64,000 nt of DNA from Aphis gossypii (GCF_020184175.1 NC_065530.1:4402001-4466000), one strand, 5' to 3'. Numbered from the stretch's first letter, positions 1-12,783 are shown. The notes: generated by a model not told the origin, from the sequence alone. Numbers and translations: made by a program.

Positions 1-3000
1 AATTAATTTATCGACTATTATTATTAAGATCGGTATGGTATAAATATAGCACATTTGAAATGAACCTTGCATTTATTTTAGTTTATGCATTACTTTTTTT
101 TGGAGCATATTATCGTAGGAAGATAACGAACTGCTATAGTGTTCAGCAATAGCTTCAATATAATTTTATATTATAAATAGCATAAGTTTCGCATATTTTA
201 AATTTTGCTATACATTTTGTACAATATAATTTACACTTTTAAACTAATCAAATATTTCTACTTTATATTCAACTAAAATAAATATAATTAATTTTAAATT
301 AAAAAAAATTATACACATTGTAAGAAAATGACATCGTTTCAGCCATATGGCAAGCATAACCTCTTGTTTAAATAAACATAAATTAAATTACATTTATCGG
401 ACACTGCCAGATTTAACAATTTTGATTGATATTTTCCTTTCAAGCTAGATTTTTTTTTTCTAATCAAGGCTTATTGATATTACTTTTTTTAACTAAAATA
501 GTTTCGAAATATAACATCCTATATTAAATAGTCATACAAATTTATATACAATTATGGAATTTTTATTTTTCATTACCTATCTTATATTGCGATAATAATA
601 GCGCATACTGTAAGAAAAGTATATTGTATATAATATATAGGGAGTGATTTTCAAGTTTTAAACACCGATTAATACTGTTATATGGTTGTTCATTTTTAGT
701 TGTAGAACAGAGAAGTAATGATTTACTTGAGCTCTATTAAGCTCGAAAATGATTATATTCTATGTTTATAAACCACACACGATCAGCAATAATTCCAATA
801 TATGCGAACGAAAACATCATCATCACGTAGCATTGTTAATGTTCTACTGGCCTCCGTTTCTTTTAAAAGTGTAGGAACCCCATATTATATTATATTATTA
901 AACAGATTTGTATCAGAGACGGTTTTGTGCAAAAGCGATAGTTTTACTACGGAGCAGGTACCTTTGTCACCCAAATGTTTGTCATAATTTACTACATTGT
1001 TTTTTATTTTTAATTCGACAATTATGTATATCACACTATCACGCAGTATAAATTGTATGTAATCAAATGAAATATTATGTTCCGTCATGTGTTCTGTAGC
1101 ACGCTTCCACAACACAGACATATCGTCGTGCCCAGACATATAATATAGGTACAGTAGTGGCAGACATTTGTATAGGTATATATTATATACATACTAATCA
1201 ATAATCGCGTCGTAGAAGTCATTGTGGACCTATACGTATATAATATACTGACAACAAAAGGTCGTTTCGATTTGGATACGCGCGTGGCTGATTATATACA
1301 GTCGGGTGGTGGTGCGTGGCAGAGAAGTTGTGGTGAGATGGGTTGAAGCACCGGAGGCCAGGAGAGGGTTGTTAAAAATGATCGAACTTTGGCCGTTTAA
1401 CGAAACGAAAGTTTTATACCCTTTGCCGGTGCAAACCGCGGTGGTTTGATATATACCACCTATTTACCTACCTGAGTCTTCGGCCGGAGTGGAGGATAGG
1501 ACGATGTTTTATAATAGCAGTGGATGTAATAAGGACAAACTATTACTCGCGGAGTGAGTGAGAGCAGATTAAAAAAAAAAACTTAACTTGATATGATATT
1601 AAATGACGCTGCTGCAGTCTTATTATGACTATATTATCAAATGGAACATCAAATTGAGTTTTTGTGTATGTTTATATCAATGTATATAATTATAAATCAA
1701 ACGAATTGATTGGAAAACCTTCGAGACAAGTTTATGTAAGCCGTACATCGAATTCGAGGACAAGTGATGACGGCATTTAATCTAGAAAACGTATATACTG
1801 TGCAGCAGTCATATATAATATATCAGATGTATTTATACATATATATGTGAACCATGTTTAAGTGGAATTAAAGGGTTAACAGTGCGGCCGGTCGATGCTG
1901 TGGTATATACTGCGTAGCTAGTCCGGCGGAAAAGTATATTATATATATTATTATATTGTTCGACGCAGAAATCCTCGTATATGCAACGGCAGAAGCGGTT
2001 ATCTTTGCCGAAAGTCACGCTCTACTTAACCGCTAAAGTTCTGCGGACCGACAATAAACGAGATGGATGTTCACGCAAACGTTTTGACCCAATCCGGAAC
2101 TCTAGAGCTGTCTAGTATATATACCGTGAATGAATAGTATTAAAGTTTATTTGAGACCAAATAAAACCTATATAATTCAATATTATAAATCTGCAATAGT
2201 GTATAATTATAGCAGTGTTCAATAGTTGTGTTCAACAGTGGTATATTTATATTTTAAAAATCTAAGCCAAGACAACATTACATTACTCCCTCGAAAAAAT
2301 CGTCATTTCTTTTTTATAGCTGATTCTTATTTAAAACATGTTATTGAATATATTTTTAGACAGTAAATAATAAATTCTAAGATACAAACAAAAATTTATG
2401 AGCAGGTACAGGTGTTATAAAAATATTAGCTTTAGAGCACCTTTGTAGTGGATTTCATTTTGTCACTAGTATCTTACAGTAATATAATATCTAGTATCCA
2501 CTCTTGGTTGATAATACACATAGGTACCTATAATTTTGACTAGAGTGTGTCTATTTTAAAGTATTGTTAATTGATTTTGTTATTATATTGGTTAACAATA
2601 ATTATTTAATACTAAGTTGCAGGTTTGCTTTTTTCGAGTGTTTATGTCAAAAAGAATGAAGTTTAAAGCTGAATTTAAATGTTTATATTTATCAGTCATC
2701 ATAGGTGAAAATTGGACTGGTTAAATGGTTGGAAAATTCACTTACAGTGGATTGGATACAACGCCCGCAGTGTATTTCGGTTTAAGTGTGTCTCGGTTAG
2801 GGTGAAATAATTATATAGGCAATCAGTTCAGGTTTATATATTCGCACTCGATAAAAAATACTTACATAACTACCACTGATATATTTTTATCACAATTCTT
2901 ATTGAATTTTCCTTAAAATTAGGTACTCGTTGCATTTTATCTGTAAATTAGATGCAACTTGTGCAATCAATGGTTACTATATAATATAATATAATATTTT

Positions 3001-6000
3001 TTAATTCATATTTTTTCTCGCCAAATAGTTGGTTATTGTATATGAGTTGGAGACAATCATACGCCCCCATTGCCACAATGATTAAAATGACCTATATATG
3101 GCTATTTATATCACTAGTTTAGTGACATATTATATCGTAATAATAATTTATATGATACTAAATTCGTGTTAAAATAAAAAATAAATAAATTCTATGTGTT
3201 AATAATTATTAGAGAGGTAACAACATAATTAAAAAAAAAGAAGTAACTTTTATTAGTTTTATTTAAATAGACCTATCTACGTAGGTATTGCAGTTGTATA
3301 ATAATATCATTAAAAACCCTTAAACCTATGTAAACAAAATATATTGATCGGCATTCTCCGATACTCACTATACAGATACATAGAATATACACCTATATTG
3401 TTATTATGTATATATGAACGTATGATTAAATCGGAAAACATGTTTCCCTACTATATATATATATATATATATATATATTTGATATTATTTTACTCGAACA
3501 AATTAATTTGTATGTCCGACGCACGTTGCGGATGCTATATCGTGAGAAAAAGGGATGACAATCGAACCACCCTGTTTTACATTATAATATTATACGTACC
3601 GCGTACACGGGTATTAATCCAATTTTGACGTGTTCGTTCGTGCGTGTCATTATATAATATTATTTATAGAATTCTGTCAATTTGCCGAGTGATTTTATTA
3701 TTATCTCATAATTTAAATTTCAGAGAACAAAATACCAATGTCCGCCGTCCGGCTAAAATCAGAGGTAGATACTTATGCACATTTATATATGTATGATGAA
3801 ATGAGTAAAAAATAATATTGATTTAGGTTATAAAGAAGAAAAAAAGAGAAATTCGTGCATTTATTATTATTTATGTCTATCACTGTAAGCTATTGTTTAA
3901 ACGATTATAATTATTATATTATGGTGTATGTATATATTTTTTCAATCATAAACGGACCTTGTAATCGATTTTATAGCATAACATTTTTATATATTATAAT
4001 TGACTTTCGTAACTAATTATTCAAAAAAATTGTATAACTATATATTCTTAAAACTATTTGTGGCGATGTACATTGTTCGCCTATAAAAGAATAATAGGTA
4101 GGTATGTAAAAAAATATTTAATATAATATTATTTTTATCAAAAGCAGCATTGCTCACTAGGTGTAATGCTGTGAATATACACGTTTAATGGCTAAATTAG
4201 AATTTATTTTATAATTTATGATTTTATTCTAGGTTAAAATATTTATATGAATATTATATATTTTATTTTTCACTTTACATGTATATCTATTTAAAAATAA
4301 ATTATCTTAATTTTGCTATTAACCAATATGAATAACAAAAATCGTTTTGTTATTATAAATAATTTCTGTAGTAATAAATTATAATTATTGAAAAAAAAAT
4401 GTTTTTTTTTTTATCATTTTTATATAACTATTAATCAGTAATTATTAGTCATACGAATATTAGTTTTTCAATGACTAATGACTGTATTATATATATACCT
4501 ACACTAATTATTTTAATAAAACATGATCCCAATAATAAAAATACAAAATTCTATTTAGTATTTACCATAAATGCATTGCACACGTTTTCAGTTATGCTTC
4601 TACAAGCGTGAAAGTGGATGTAAATTAGTTTTCCCGACCAAAATGTAGCTTTTTTAGTTGCGTGTATTGCACTGTGAGTACAAATGGTACAATGGTACAA
4701 ATATATATAAAATCGAGTAGGTTCCTATTTGAATTTATCTGTTTTTTATGTATTTAACAATTGAAATAAATTCATATACAACTGTAAAAATATATTTATA
4801 AATTATAATATATTAAATAAAAAGGTAGAGTAGAATGGCTCGAAAAGAACTTAAAAGGGAAATACTCAAACAACCATTAACCGTCATTCCTTCTAATTTT
4901 GAGAGTCGATTGAAATAGTGTGAAAGACATATAATTGCCAATTGAAATAATATTGTTCGATGAAAATACAATAATAATGTGTTTTTTTTTCTACGTAGTA
5001 AAGCAACGTTTTTTGAACTTCTATTTAGAAGTCAACGTACAATCACCATCGGATTTCACTTGGAATATAATTAAACAAAACGTTTTCCATTCTTTTGTCG
5101 GTGTTGATGAAAAAAATTCTAAACATGTTTCCTATATGCATTATTTTAACACAATTTTATCGTGGTGTATCATAATAAAAAATAATGAATTATTAATTGC
5201 TATTGTGTTGGCCGCGTCAAATAAAAATAATAATCGTTCATACATTATTACAGTGTAACCACTCAATTTATGGGACGGTCACGCGATTGGTTAACAGCTA
5301 TAGTTGTGTGCACAGAAGTGTATTAATATTGTGCACACGTAAACATACAAAACCTGAAACCAAGTTAGTGCAAACCAAAACTGTCCCCCAGTGATTAATA
5401 TAGCTTAATCAAAATGTTTTAACAAACATTTAAAAATATGTAAATGTATTCAATAACTTTTTGTACACGAAAACATTTTCAATTTGATACAGAATTTCAT
5501 TTTCAATGTTGTTTACAGTAATTATATTATAAAATAGGTAAACGCGCTCATCTTTGAATTCATTATTGAATAAGTTGTGTTAATTAAAAGCTTTATTATT
5601 CGTAATAATTTTATAATTTTACTGTGTGTTCTAAGTTTATGACTAGGTATTACTATTGAGTATAGAAATCTATAATTCTATTTATCTTTATAATCAATAA
5701 TACTTAATACTAATGAAAATTATTGGATATAAAATAAAATGTTCAGCATAATATTATTATGTATTATAATATTCATTCTAACTTTATTATAATCGGTTAT
5801 TAGGTTGTATAACTTAATTGTTGCAAGTTTGAAGATAAAAATATGACAATTTAAAAAGGAAAATAAACTTGATAAGTATAATTACAATAATTTTGGTTTA
5901 ACTTACGTAATGTAGAAATAAAATAATGAAAAATGAAATTTATCTTATATAGTTATATATATAATATAATATATGAACAGTATCACGCGGTGACCACGGT

Positions 6001-9000
6001 AATATTTTAAACGTTAGGAAACAGTTTATAATTTCGTATCGCTTTAATCAGTGGACCATTTCAAATGAAATCGGTACCTACTGGCTACTAGGTACCTACG
6101 TTAGATTAATAAAATAAGTCACGAGGCCCGGAGTTCAATTACCGATATACATACAAAACATTTCAGAGAATTCATTCTATTATAATAAACGTAAAAGGTA
6201 TAAGGTATGTGATTGTGATATTGACTAATAAACTGAATAACGATACCATGATGAACTGTGTTATCAATTACAGTTATTTTATTGAATAGTATGTATTATT
6301 ACATTAGTTAATTAAATATTCATATACCACATTAAATGGCAAAACAAATAAATTATTTCAAAGAAAAAAAATATTTTAGTAATTCATACAAAACAATAAC
6401 TAACTTAATATTATTGCAATTTCTATGAATACACAAAAATAAATCAATACTAAACATTTGTAGATAATAATACCTAAACTCTGGAGTAATCAATTCTTCT
6501 TGTAGTTTTGCAGTATTATTAGATTTTTGAATAATTCCAAACAAAAAATAATTATCCCAGCGTAATATTTTATATTTAGTACATTAGGATTGACTTCAAA
6601 ATAAATTGTTTTCATAGGTAAAAGATAGATATATTCTTAATATAAAATATTGATTAAGTATTATGCACATCAGCGGCTCTGATCTATTAATTTTTAATGT
6701 TTTCTATAATTATTCCTTTAGTAAAAATATGTATTTTTAAAATTATTGGGTTTTGTAGGTTTTGTTTAAATTCTAAATTAATAATTAAATATCTGTTGAC
6801 ATTTTTCAAGTAAGAATGATGAATTATGTAATTCTTACTGGAATATAAACGAATATTACATAAATTAACTAAAATCAAAATTGTTATGTTATAGGTATAT
6901 ATTATTGGAAATGTTGGAATATATTATACTATTTTCAACAAACCTTTTAGTATTATGTTAAAAGATGTATAATGTATATCTAGTCATTTAAAGCTAATGA
7001 TAAATCATCGTTAAAATATGGTGTCAAGTGAAGTTCGTTTAATGATGAACAATAGGTTGACAACTTATTTAAAGAAAAAAATATATACACTAAAATGTAT
7101 TCATGAGATATTTTAATGAGAGTGACCGAGTGAGAATAAATCGCTGACAGTTAAAGATAAGACAAAAACAATAAAATGTACAATCTTTTTAATTATTAAT
7201 ACACTGCAATATTGTTATCTTTTCGATTACAAATTAAACCTTTTATTATATGTATAATCAATAATATAATGAATCAATTTTATTGTTAAGGCATAAAAAA
7301 TAAACTATTTAAACTTCCTAAACTAACGGATTATAACTATAACTTAAATATTACAAAATATACAAAAAATACATCACTACACCAGAGTTATTTAGTATAC
7401 AAATAGGCGTAAGTCATATATAATACATGTTATATTATACTATATTAACTAAATAAAAGGTTCTAATATTTTACCATTTAAATCTTCAATCTTTAGTAAT
7501 AAATAATAATATTAAAACTAAAATGAAAAAGGTAATAATACTTATAAAAATAATTATTTTAGTACGATCACGTGTTAAAGAATATCAATTTTATATCATT
7601 TTAATATGTACAAATCTATTGATTTTGACATTACATATAAATAAATTAAATTACGGTATGTTTTACTTCTTAAGTCAAATTCGTCATTATTTAATTTTAA
7701 TTTAACGAAATAAAATCACTAACTTAAGATGGCATAAGGTTTTGAATCAAAATAAATAATTTATACAGACACGGAATGTTGGCGAGAGATCTTCCCTCCA
7801 TTTAGAATTTTGTTAACAGCCTTTATTCTGTAGTTTTTTTCGATGAAATCTCAAGACTCAAGAGGGTTGAATAATAATTTGGCCAAATGCGAGCATCTTT
7901 ATGAAATTTGAAAGAAACGATATGGTGACCATAATAATAACGAACGGATTTTCTATGTATAAAAAAAACACATCAATTTATTTTTAATCTGTTTAATATT
8001 AATATTTAGTATAAAAAAGCATTTTATGTGTATACAAATAGACAATAGTACATGGTTTTACTCGTAAGTATTACATAAACGATTTGTCGTACAAAGTACT
8101 GATACGGTTAAAAAATATTTGAATATTAGTTTTATAATTTATAGTACATATATACTTTTATATCGTTAAGTTGTCAAGACCATTAGAAGTAAAATAAATG
8201 TATTTATGATAAGTTAAAAGCTTTAAATGCCATCTCATTGTGTAGTTAACACACTATTGTTCAATATTAATTATTGGTATAGTATAGTTTTTATATAACT
8301 ATACTTACAATACTAACAGTGGGAAGCGATAATACTCTGTCAATAAAGACTTTAGACGTTTTAATAATTGATCCAGCACATAATGTATATAATAATATAT
8401 ACACAATAGCATTGAGAACTAAAGTTCGCCAAATACGTCGTTCACAATTTTCAGATCAAAACTTCTAATTTGTTCGACAATTAATTTCAATTTTTTTTTT
8501 TCATAAGAGTATAGTTATATCCGTCCAAACATACGACATGCATAAATCGTTGATAGAAATTGTCGGATTTTAAAAAAGCAAAACTGTTTGTAATATCCGT
8601 CGACTGTAGAAAATGGCTGATTACAGATTGGACATAACGAGATGCGATGTATGATGAATTGATGAATAACACTGCAGTACATAATATGTAGATTGTAGGT
8701 AAATTGTAGATGAATAGATACTAAATCGCTGCGATTATAAACACTTTCTTCGGCCATCATAATCTATATTTATTAATTTAATTTGTATAGCGAGTAGAGA
8801 GTCCTTTCCGAAAATCTATACAGCAGTATAACATCCGCGCATATAGTGGCGAGAAAAATTTACGTAAAAAATGATTGATAATTATTTTATAGTACTTTGT
8901 AACTAATTACACACATATAGGTACTAGTACAATGATTGAATTGTCAAAAATAGAAGGGAAATACAAAAATATAAAAAAATTTGCATAATCAAAAATTTAA

Positions 9001-9180
9001 ATATTTTAATAATTAGGATGTAATTAGTACAGGGGGTACGCTTAAATATTTTTAAGTAGAAGGGGTGCTCTAACCTCAACGGCCCCTCCGATTCGTATTA
9101 CATTAATTTAACTAAGAGTTCACCGTCGTCGGGTCGAGAATCGTAATATTATATAGGCAGGAAAGCGCACGGCTGTGGAG
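1..9180. other. AT-rich upstream intergenic DNA, no gene found
   Basis: I see no supportable gene on either strand. Open frames are short, mostly lack good ATG starts, are rich in Ile/Asn/Tyr/Lys as expected from AT-rich noise, and contain no motif I recognise. The sequence holds microsatellites, for example (TA)n at 3452-3478, many short A/T runs and scattered TATATA stretches. A locally CpG- and G-richer patch at about 1261-1560 stands out from its surroundings and could be regulatory, but nothing in it proves that. No tRNA, rRNA or transposase remnant was recognised. Confidence 0.6.
3452..3478. repeat. (TA)n microsatellite
   Basis: An uninterrupted alternating TA run of about 27 bases. 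It also creates a run of Tyr/Ile codons in a spurious reading frame. Confidence 0.95.
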
Positions 9181-9185
9181 GCTGC

Positions 9186-9319
9186 GAAAGAGGGAGAGAG
9201 AAAGAGACGGAGTGAGAAAGACAGAGATGTTTATCTCTGCAGCACTGAGTGAAGAAAACGCACGTCTATACACTGAGAGGAAGAGAGAGACTATGTCAGA
9301 ATGGAGAGAGAAAATCATA
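9186..9319 (+). promoter_or_regulatory. GA-rich tract upstream of homeobox promoter (candidate GAGA sites)
   Basis: Two blocks of GAGAG-type purine repeat, about 9186-9229 and 9273-9317, lie 170-300 bases upstream of the TATA box. GAGAG elements are bound by GAGA-factor-type proteins in insects and are common at promoters of developmental genes with paused polymerase. The repeat is directly visible. Binding is an inference from position and motif, and a plain purine microsatellite is the alternative. Confidence 0.45.
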
Positions 9320-9378
9320 TAGGTATATATATACGCTTGTAAGTACACACATGTGATATACATACATACACACTCACG

Positions 9379-9381
<3 letters not shown>

Positions 9382-9412
<31 letters not shown>
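9382..9412. repeat. (AT)n microsatellite
   Basis: A pure AT dinucleotide run of about 31 bases between the GA-rich tract and the TATA box of the homeobox gene. Length variation here would change promoter spacing. Confidence 0.95.
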
Positions 9413-9413
<1 letters not shown>

Positions 9414-9484
9414 CCCGTCGAAAAGTAATTTAAGGTGGAACCGTTTAGCTTTCAACAAGCGGCGGCGAAGTCGGCGGCGGACCC

Positions 9485-9492
9485 TATAAAAG
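9485..9492 (+). promoter_or_regulatory. TATA box of the NK7.1-like gene
   Basis: TATAAAAG is a full consensus TATA box. It sits inside a sharply GC-rich patch (about 9460-9550) in otherwise AT-rich DNA, so it is not just background AT sequence. The usual spacing would put transcription start near 9515. An initiator-like TTCAGT at about 9549-9554 is a second possible start. The gene's first AUGs follow about 0.5-0.6 kb downstream on the same strand. Confidence 0.65.
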
Positions 9493-9633
9493 GGTGGGGA
9501 CGGCACGAGACGGCGCGGCGGAGAGGAGCGCACGCCCCGCGCACCCGTTCAGTAGCTGTTAAACTCGCATTACAGTCACGTTTATAGTCATCGGCCGACC
9601 GTTCGTACGGACGTTATACACGCGCGCGCGTCC

Positions 9634-9692
9634 TCGTCTTCGTCTTCGTCGTCGTCGTCGTGGTCGTAATAATAATAATAATAACAACAACA
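9634..9692. repeat. Compound triplet repeat (CGT)n-(AAT)n-(AAC)n
   Basis: Adjacent runs of TCGTCG, AATAAT and AACAAC units lie in the leader of the homeobox gene. The CGT part continues the CpG-rich character of the promoter patch. Confidence 0.85.
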
Positions 9693-9981
9693 GTGTAATA
9701 TTATTCTCACTCACCAGTCGAGCGTTTGCGTGTATTATTGTCGTGTACGGATTTTTTTTTTTTATCGTTACTTAATTTTTTTTTTTTTTTGTATCTCGAA
9801 CCTCTCTGCGTGTGTCCGATCGTCTCTGGCACGACGGATCGTACTTAATTGTTTTCGGCCGAGTGACACGCGCTACGTTTCGTCTTCGTTTCTCGGCGGT
9901 GACAAAAATAGTGTTCCGATTACACAATATAATATCATACAGTGCATCGCGAGCCGTGCGCTAAGGGTGGTTTTTTGTTGT

Positions 9982-9997
9982 CCGCGGGCCCCCGCGG
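9982..9997 (+). promoter_or_regulatory. GC-only hairpin in the leader
   Basis: CCGCGG at both ends of a 16-base segment pairs perfectly, giving a 6-bp G/C-only stem with a 4-base loop. It lies about 20 bases ahead of the uORF AUG. Such a stem can slow scanning ribosomes and favour initiation at a nearby AUG. The pairing is seen; the effect is inferred. Confidence 0.4.
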
Positions 9998-10017
9998 GTG
10001 TGTGTCGCACGCGCGAG

Positions 10018-10083
10018 ATGCGTCGTCGTCATCCGTCGTCGTCCGTTGTCGTTGTTCGTACCGGTGTGACGCGATTCGTGTGA
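10018..10083 (+). CDS. Upstream ORF of 21 codons abutting the homeobox start
   Basis: This is the first ATG of the predicted leader. It encodes a 21-residue peptide beginning MRRRHPSSS, followed by a Val-rich stretch, and ends in TGA at 10081-10083. One base (A) separates this stop from the main ATG at 10085. The peptide resembles nothing I know and is probably not a functional product. Short uORFs usually lower translation of the main frame, and the position suggests start choice by leaky scanning or reinitiation. Confidence is for the ORF being in the transcript, not for a peptide function. Confidence 0.45.
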   Translation: MRRRHPSSSVVVVRTGVTRFV

Positions 10084-10084
10084 A

Positions 10085-10355
10085 ATGTTGATGATGATGG
10101 ACTGCAGCAACAGGAAGCCGCCGGCAGACTTGTCATCCGGCATGGTCGTAGCAACCGTATCGTCGCCGGAGCTGGCGGTTGCTGGCACGTGGCACCCCCA
10201 CGTGTACGGCAACCCCCCCAGGACGCCCACTGCCCATAATGTGGCCGACATACTCGGATGGACCAAGTCCGGTACCGACGAACAACCCCTGAACCTGTCA
10301 ACGGCTAAACGGCCAAACGGTACCGTGCTGGACTTGACCAAGATCAAACGGAAAG
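10085..10355 (+). CDS. NK7.1: NK7.1-like homeobox protein, coding exon 1 (N-terminus)
   Basis: Coding exon 1 encodes residues 1-90 plus the first base of codon 91. The start is the ATG after the uORF stop; further in-frame Met codons at residues 3-5 are alternatives. The exon ends at a perfect AAG|GTAAGT donor, leaving phase 1. Residues 51-59 (HNVADILGW) resemble an eh1/TN Groucho-binding motif, though His replaces the usual Phe. Residues 67-76 (QPLNLSTAKR) contain PLNLS, a known variant of the PxDLS CtBP-binding motif found in ZEB and Hairless. A basic stretch (KIKRK) closes the exon. Codon use is GC-richer than the flanking DNA. No homeodomain lies here; the link to exon 2 rests on matching phase, strand and order, so it is strong but unproven. 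Confidence 0.75.
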
Positions 10356-12294
10356 GTAAGTCCGCTTTAGTTTATTATTATTGTGATAACAATAGAACCG
10401 GGTTCATCACCACACGAATATCGTGTAGAGTCGAATATGTATCCCAATTCGTAGGTACAGGTAACGTGTTACCTAAGTACGTATTAAATACGGCACGATG
10501 CGGTGAAGTGTAAACCCGGCTTAATAATATTAAGACGACACGACAAACATTTATTTTAACGACAGACCCGTTATTGATACCATGGGTTACGTATATTAGT
10601 GGTAATATGCGGTATTGTGGATACCGTGGTTATATTTGCATCTATGTATCGCGGTCATGATGTAGTTACCAGCAACAGGGTTCAGGTGTATTATTATTTA
10701 TGTAACATATTACGTATATTAAAATATTATTTTATATTCGTGGAATTTTTTTTTTTTAAACGTTCTACTCTATCGCCGCGTCGTGACAATGCTGTTTTTA
10801 TTCTCGACACAAAACGCTCCGTGCTCTGGGCATTCGTTCGTTGTTTTTATATTTTTCCTTCGCCTTGACTGCCGCAGTCTTAGTTTTTCAATCTCACGCT
10901 GTTTTCGTTCGCGCGTATCTAATCACGACAAAAAGGATGACGGCGACGGCGCCACGTCCTTCGGTCGCGGAACAAACTACGGATCATCACGGATTTAAGA
11001 TAATGACACACGCGAAAAACGTTTCCAGCTACGACCTCACCGCAGCAGCCGAAATCAATCTCCAGATCCAATTTTTTCTATCTTCCAGACGGAGCACGGC
11101 TGATTTATTGTAAATCCATTATGATGCGCGTGAGTTTAATTATTATACCGCTTTATAGACAGCTAAATTAGGTTTATTTTTTCCTCTCGTCTAACGATAC
11201 ACTATACACTATTACAGTCACATCTATCGATTCGACCGTCCGTTGTTTTTACGACAAACTATTTTTTTCCTCCTCTCTAGGCCGACGGTATTACATACAT
11301 ATACAAACTCGTCGAACGACGTTAATTATCTTCGTGCAGTGTACGATAAACAATAATATAGCTGCAGTTTTTTTCTTCCGTATCGAACCATTTTAAATAG
11401 CATACTTGATTGCACAATAAAAATTCTATTTGAAAACGATATAGGTACGCGTTTATTGTCGTGTTAATACATAAGTGCGTGTGTGGGTACTGGGTGCGTT
11501 TTCGATATTAAGGTGTAATTCCGTTGACGTCTTAATAGTAATATGTCGTTTACGCTCGGCAGGAGTGCAGCGGCGTCGTTTCAGGTGCAGTGCAGGCGCC
11601 AATAACGAGAATTAAATAAAAATAAAACCCGTACTAAGCGCATTACTCTAATAATAATAATAAAAGTAATAATGGTTATAATATAGTATATAGTACATAA
11701 GCCTATTATGAGTAAACTGTATATCGTTTAGTTACAACTTGCTTTCTCCCGTTAAACGCCTTGAATTTAAATTAACTTTTTTTTATAAATAAATGAAATA
11801 AAACATACAAATTTTCAAAGACATATCGTAGGTAGTCGAGAAAAATGTGCGTAGATTAGGTGTAACGAATAATCAGGTACAATACAATTTGTATCGTGTG
11901 CGAGGGACACGACGTTTGGTGGTTCGAATGTCTAGAAAATAATAATAAATATAACGGTCACCCGTATTGCAGCGAAGTGACAGGTTTTCCGCGAGCACGC
12001 GGTATATTCTGACGTGCGGGGTAAACGTTGCGTTATAATATTATATCCCATCCCGTCATCCTCGCGCGTGGTGACTATAGGTCCGTCAGTGACGACGGCA
12101 GCGGCCGGTGTAGTATAATCGATCCGTATAATTCCCCTCGTTCTCTCGCAACTATAATTGAACGCCAAGCCGTATATAATTGATAATCGCCCGGCTTGTT
12201 TGCGTCTACCGAGCTAGTGATCCGCGTTATGTATTGGTATTACCGTCCGATACCACTGCGATGTATGGTACCTATTTACCTATTTATTAATATG

Positions 12295-12783
12295 CAGGAT
12301 AATTTACCGAATATGTTCACCTAATTTTTTTTCTCTTTAATGATACAGTTACTCAAAATCCGTTTATTGTAATTTTTTTTTACTTAAAAATCATATTTTA
12401 AGATTCTAGACATTTTTTTTTTTGTACTACTTACTTAAGAAGTATCCTGTGGAGGTACAAACTTCTGCTTTTTAAACGCAACCTCCCTCTTTTGTAAAGC
12501 AAATTATTTAGTTTGGATTACTTTACTGAAAATATTGATTTACCAAAATTACAATTTGAATTATAGTAGTTCTTAAATCATTTAACTTAGTGTAATAAAG
12601 ATGATACGTATATGTCTATGGTAAAGGGTTTGGAAGACATGGGTTGTATGGTGATTTTTAAATTTAGTAATTAATATCAATTTATCAATATTAATAATTT
12701 AATAAATTATAATTTGAATATATTTATTCTAAAGAAAAAAACGAGGGCGAGTATATATTATTATGCTTGGCGAATCACTCTGT
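12295..12783. mobile_element. MITE-like repeat, GGGTGAT-end family, copy 1
   Basis: The left end (GATAATTTACCGAATATG, then TTCACC) aligns with GGTGATTCACCAATCATG and CTCACCC at the start of the copy near 60678. Both continue into ATACAGTTACT. The right end, read on the other strand, begins CAGAGTGATTCGCCAAGCAT and carries CTCGCCC, so the element has degenerate terminal inverted repeats. The interior is AT-rich and shares a TACAAACTTCT block with the copy near 52640. It has no coding capacity and I could not find a clear target duplication. It looks like an old non-autonomous DNA transposon. Confidence 0.55.

Larger units (their letters stand above)
9515..10084 (+). other. Predicted 5' leader (UTR) of the NK7.1-like gene
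   Basis: The start is inferred from TATA spacing; the end is the base before the main ATG. The leader is rich in CpG and carries CGT/TCG, AAT and AAC triplet repeats (9634-9692) and long T runs (about 9750-9790). From 9541 to 10017 I find no ATG on the + strand, which is unusual for nearly 500 bases. The first ATG opens the short uORF at 10018. A GC-only hairpin precedes it at 9982-9997. An unseen leader intron cannot be excluded from sequence alone. Confidence 0.5.

Noticed and set aside
885..1139. 84-codon - strand frame with fairly balanced composition
   Set aside because: It has no recognised domain, no promoter context and no splice partners. This length is expected by chance in 64 kb.
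4834..5258. 27-codon ATG frame at 4834 followed by a 107-codon frame from 4935
   Set aside because: The first is short and the second starts at TTG. Neither resembles a protein I know and the composition is typical AT-rich noise; at most it is an unrecognised decayed element.
9730..10083. 117-codon + strand frame through the leader as an N-terminal extension or separate gene
   Set aside because: It lacks an ATG before 10018, is driven by T-runs and CGT repeats, and ends in a stop before the main ATG. Only the short ATG uORF part is kept.
9961..10347. 128-codon frame on the - strand across the leader and exon 1
   Set aside because: It overlaps the GC-rich promoter and exon 1 in antisense, has no motif, and is explained by the low stop-codon density of GC-rich DNA.
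11910..11925. GGTTCGAATG word resembling a tRNA B box
   Set aside because: No A box or cloverleaf can be drawn around it.
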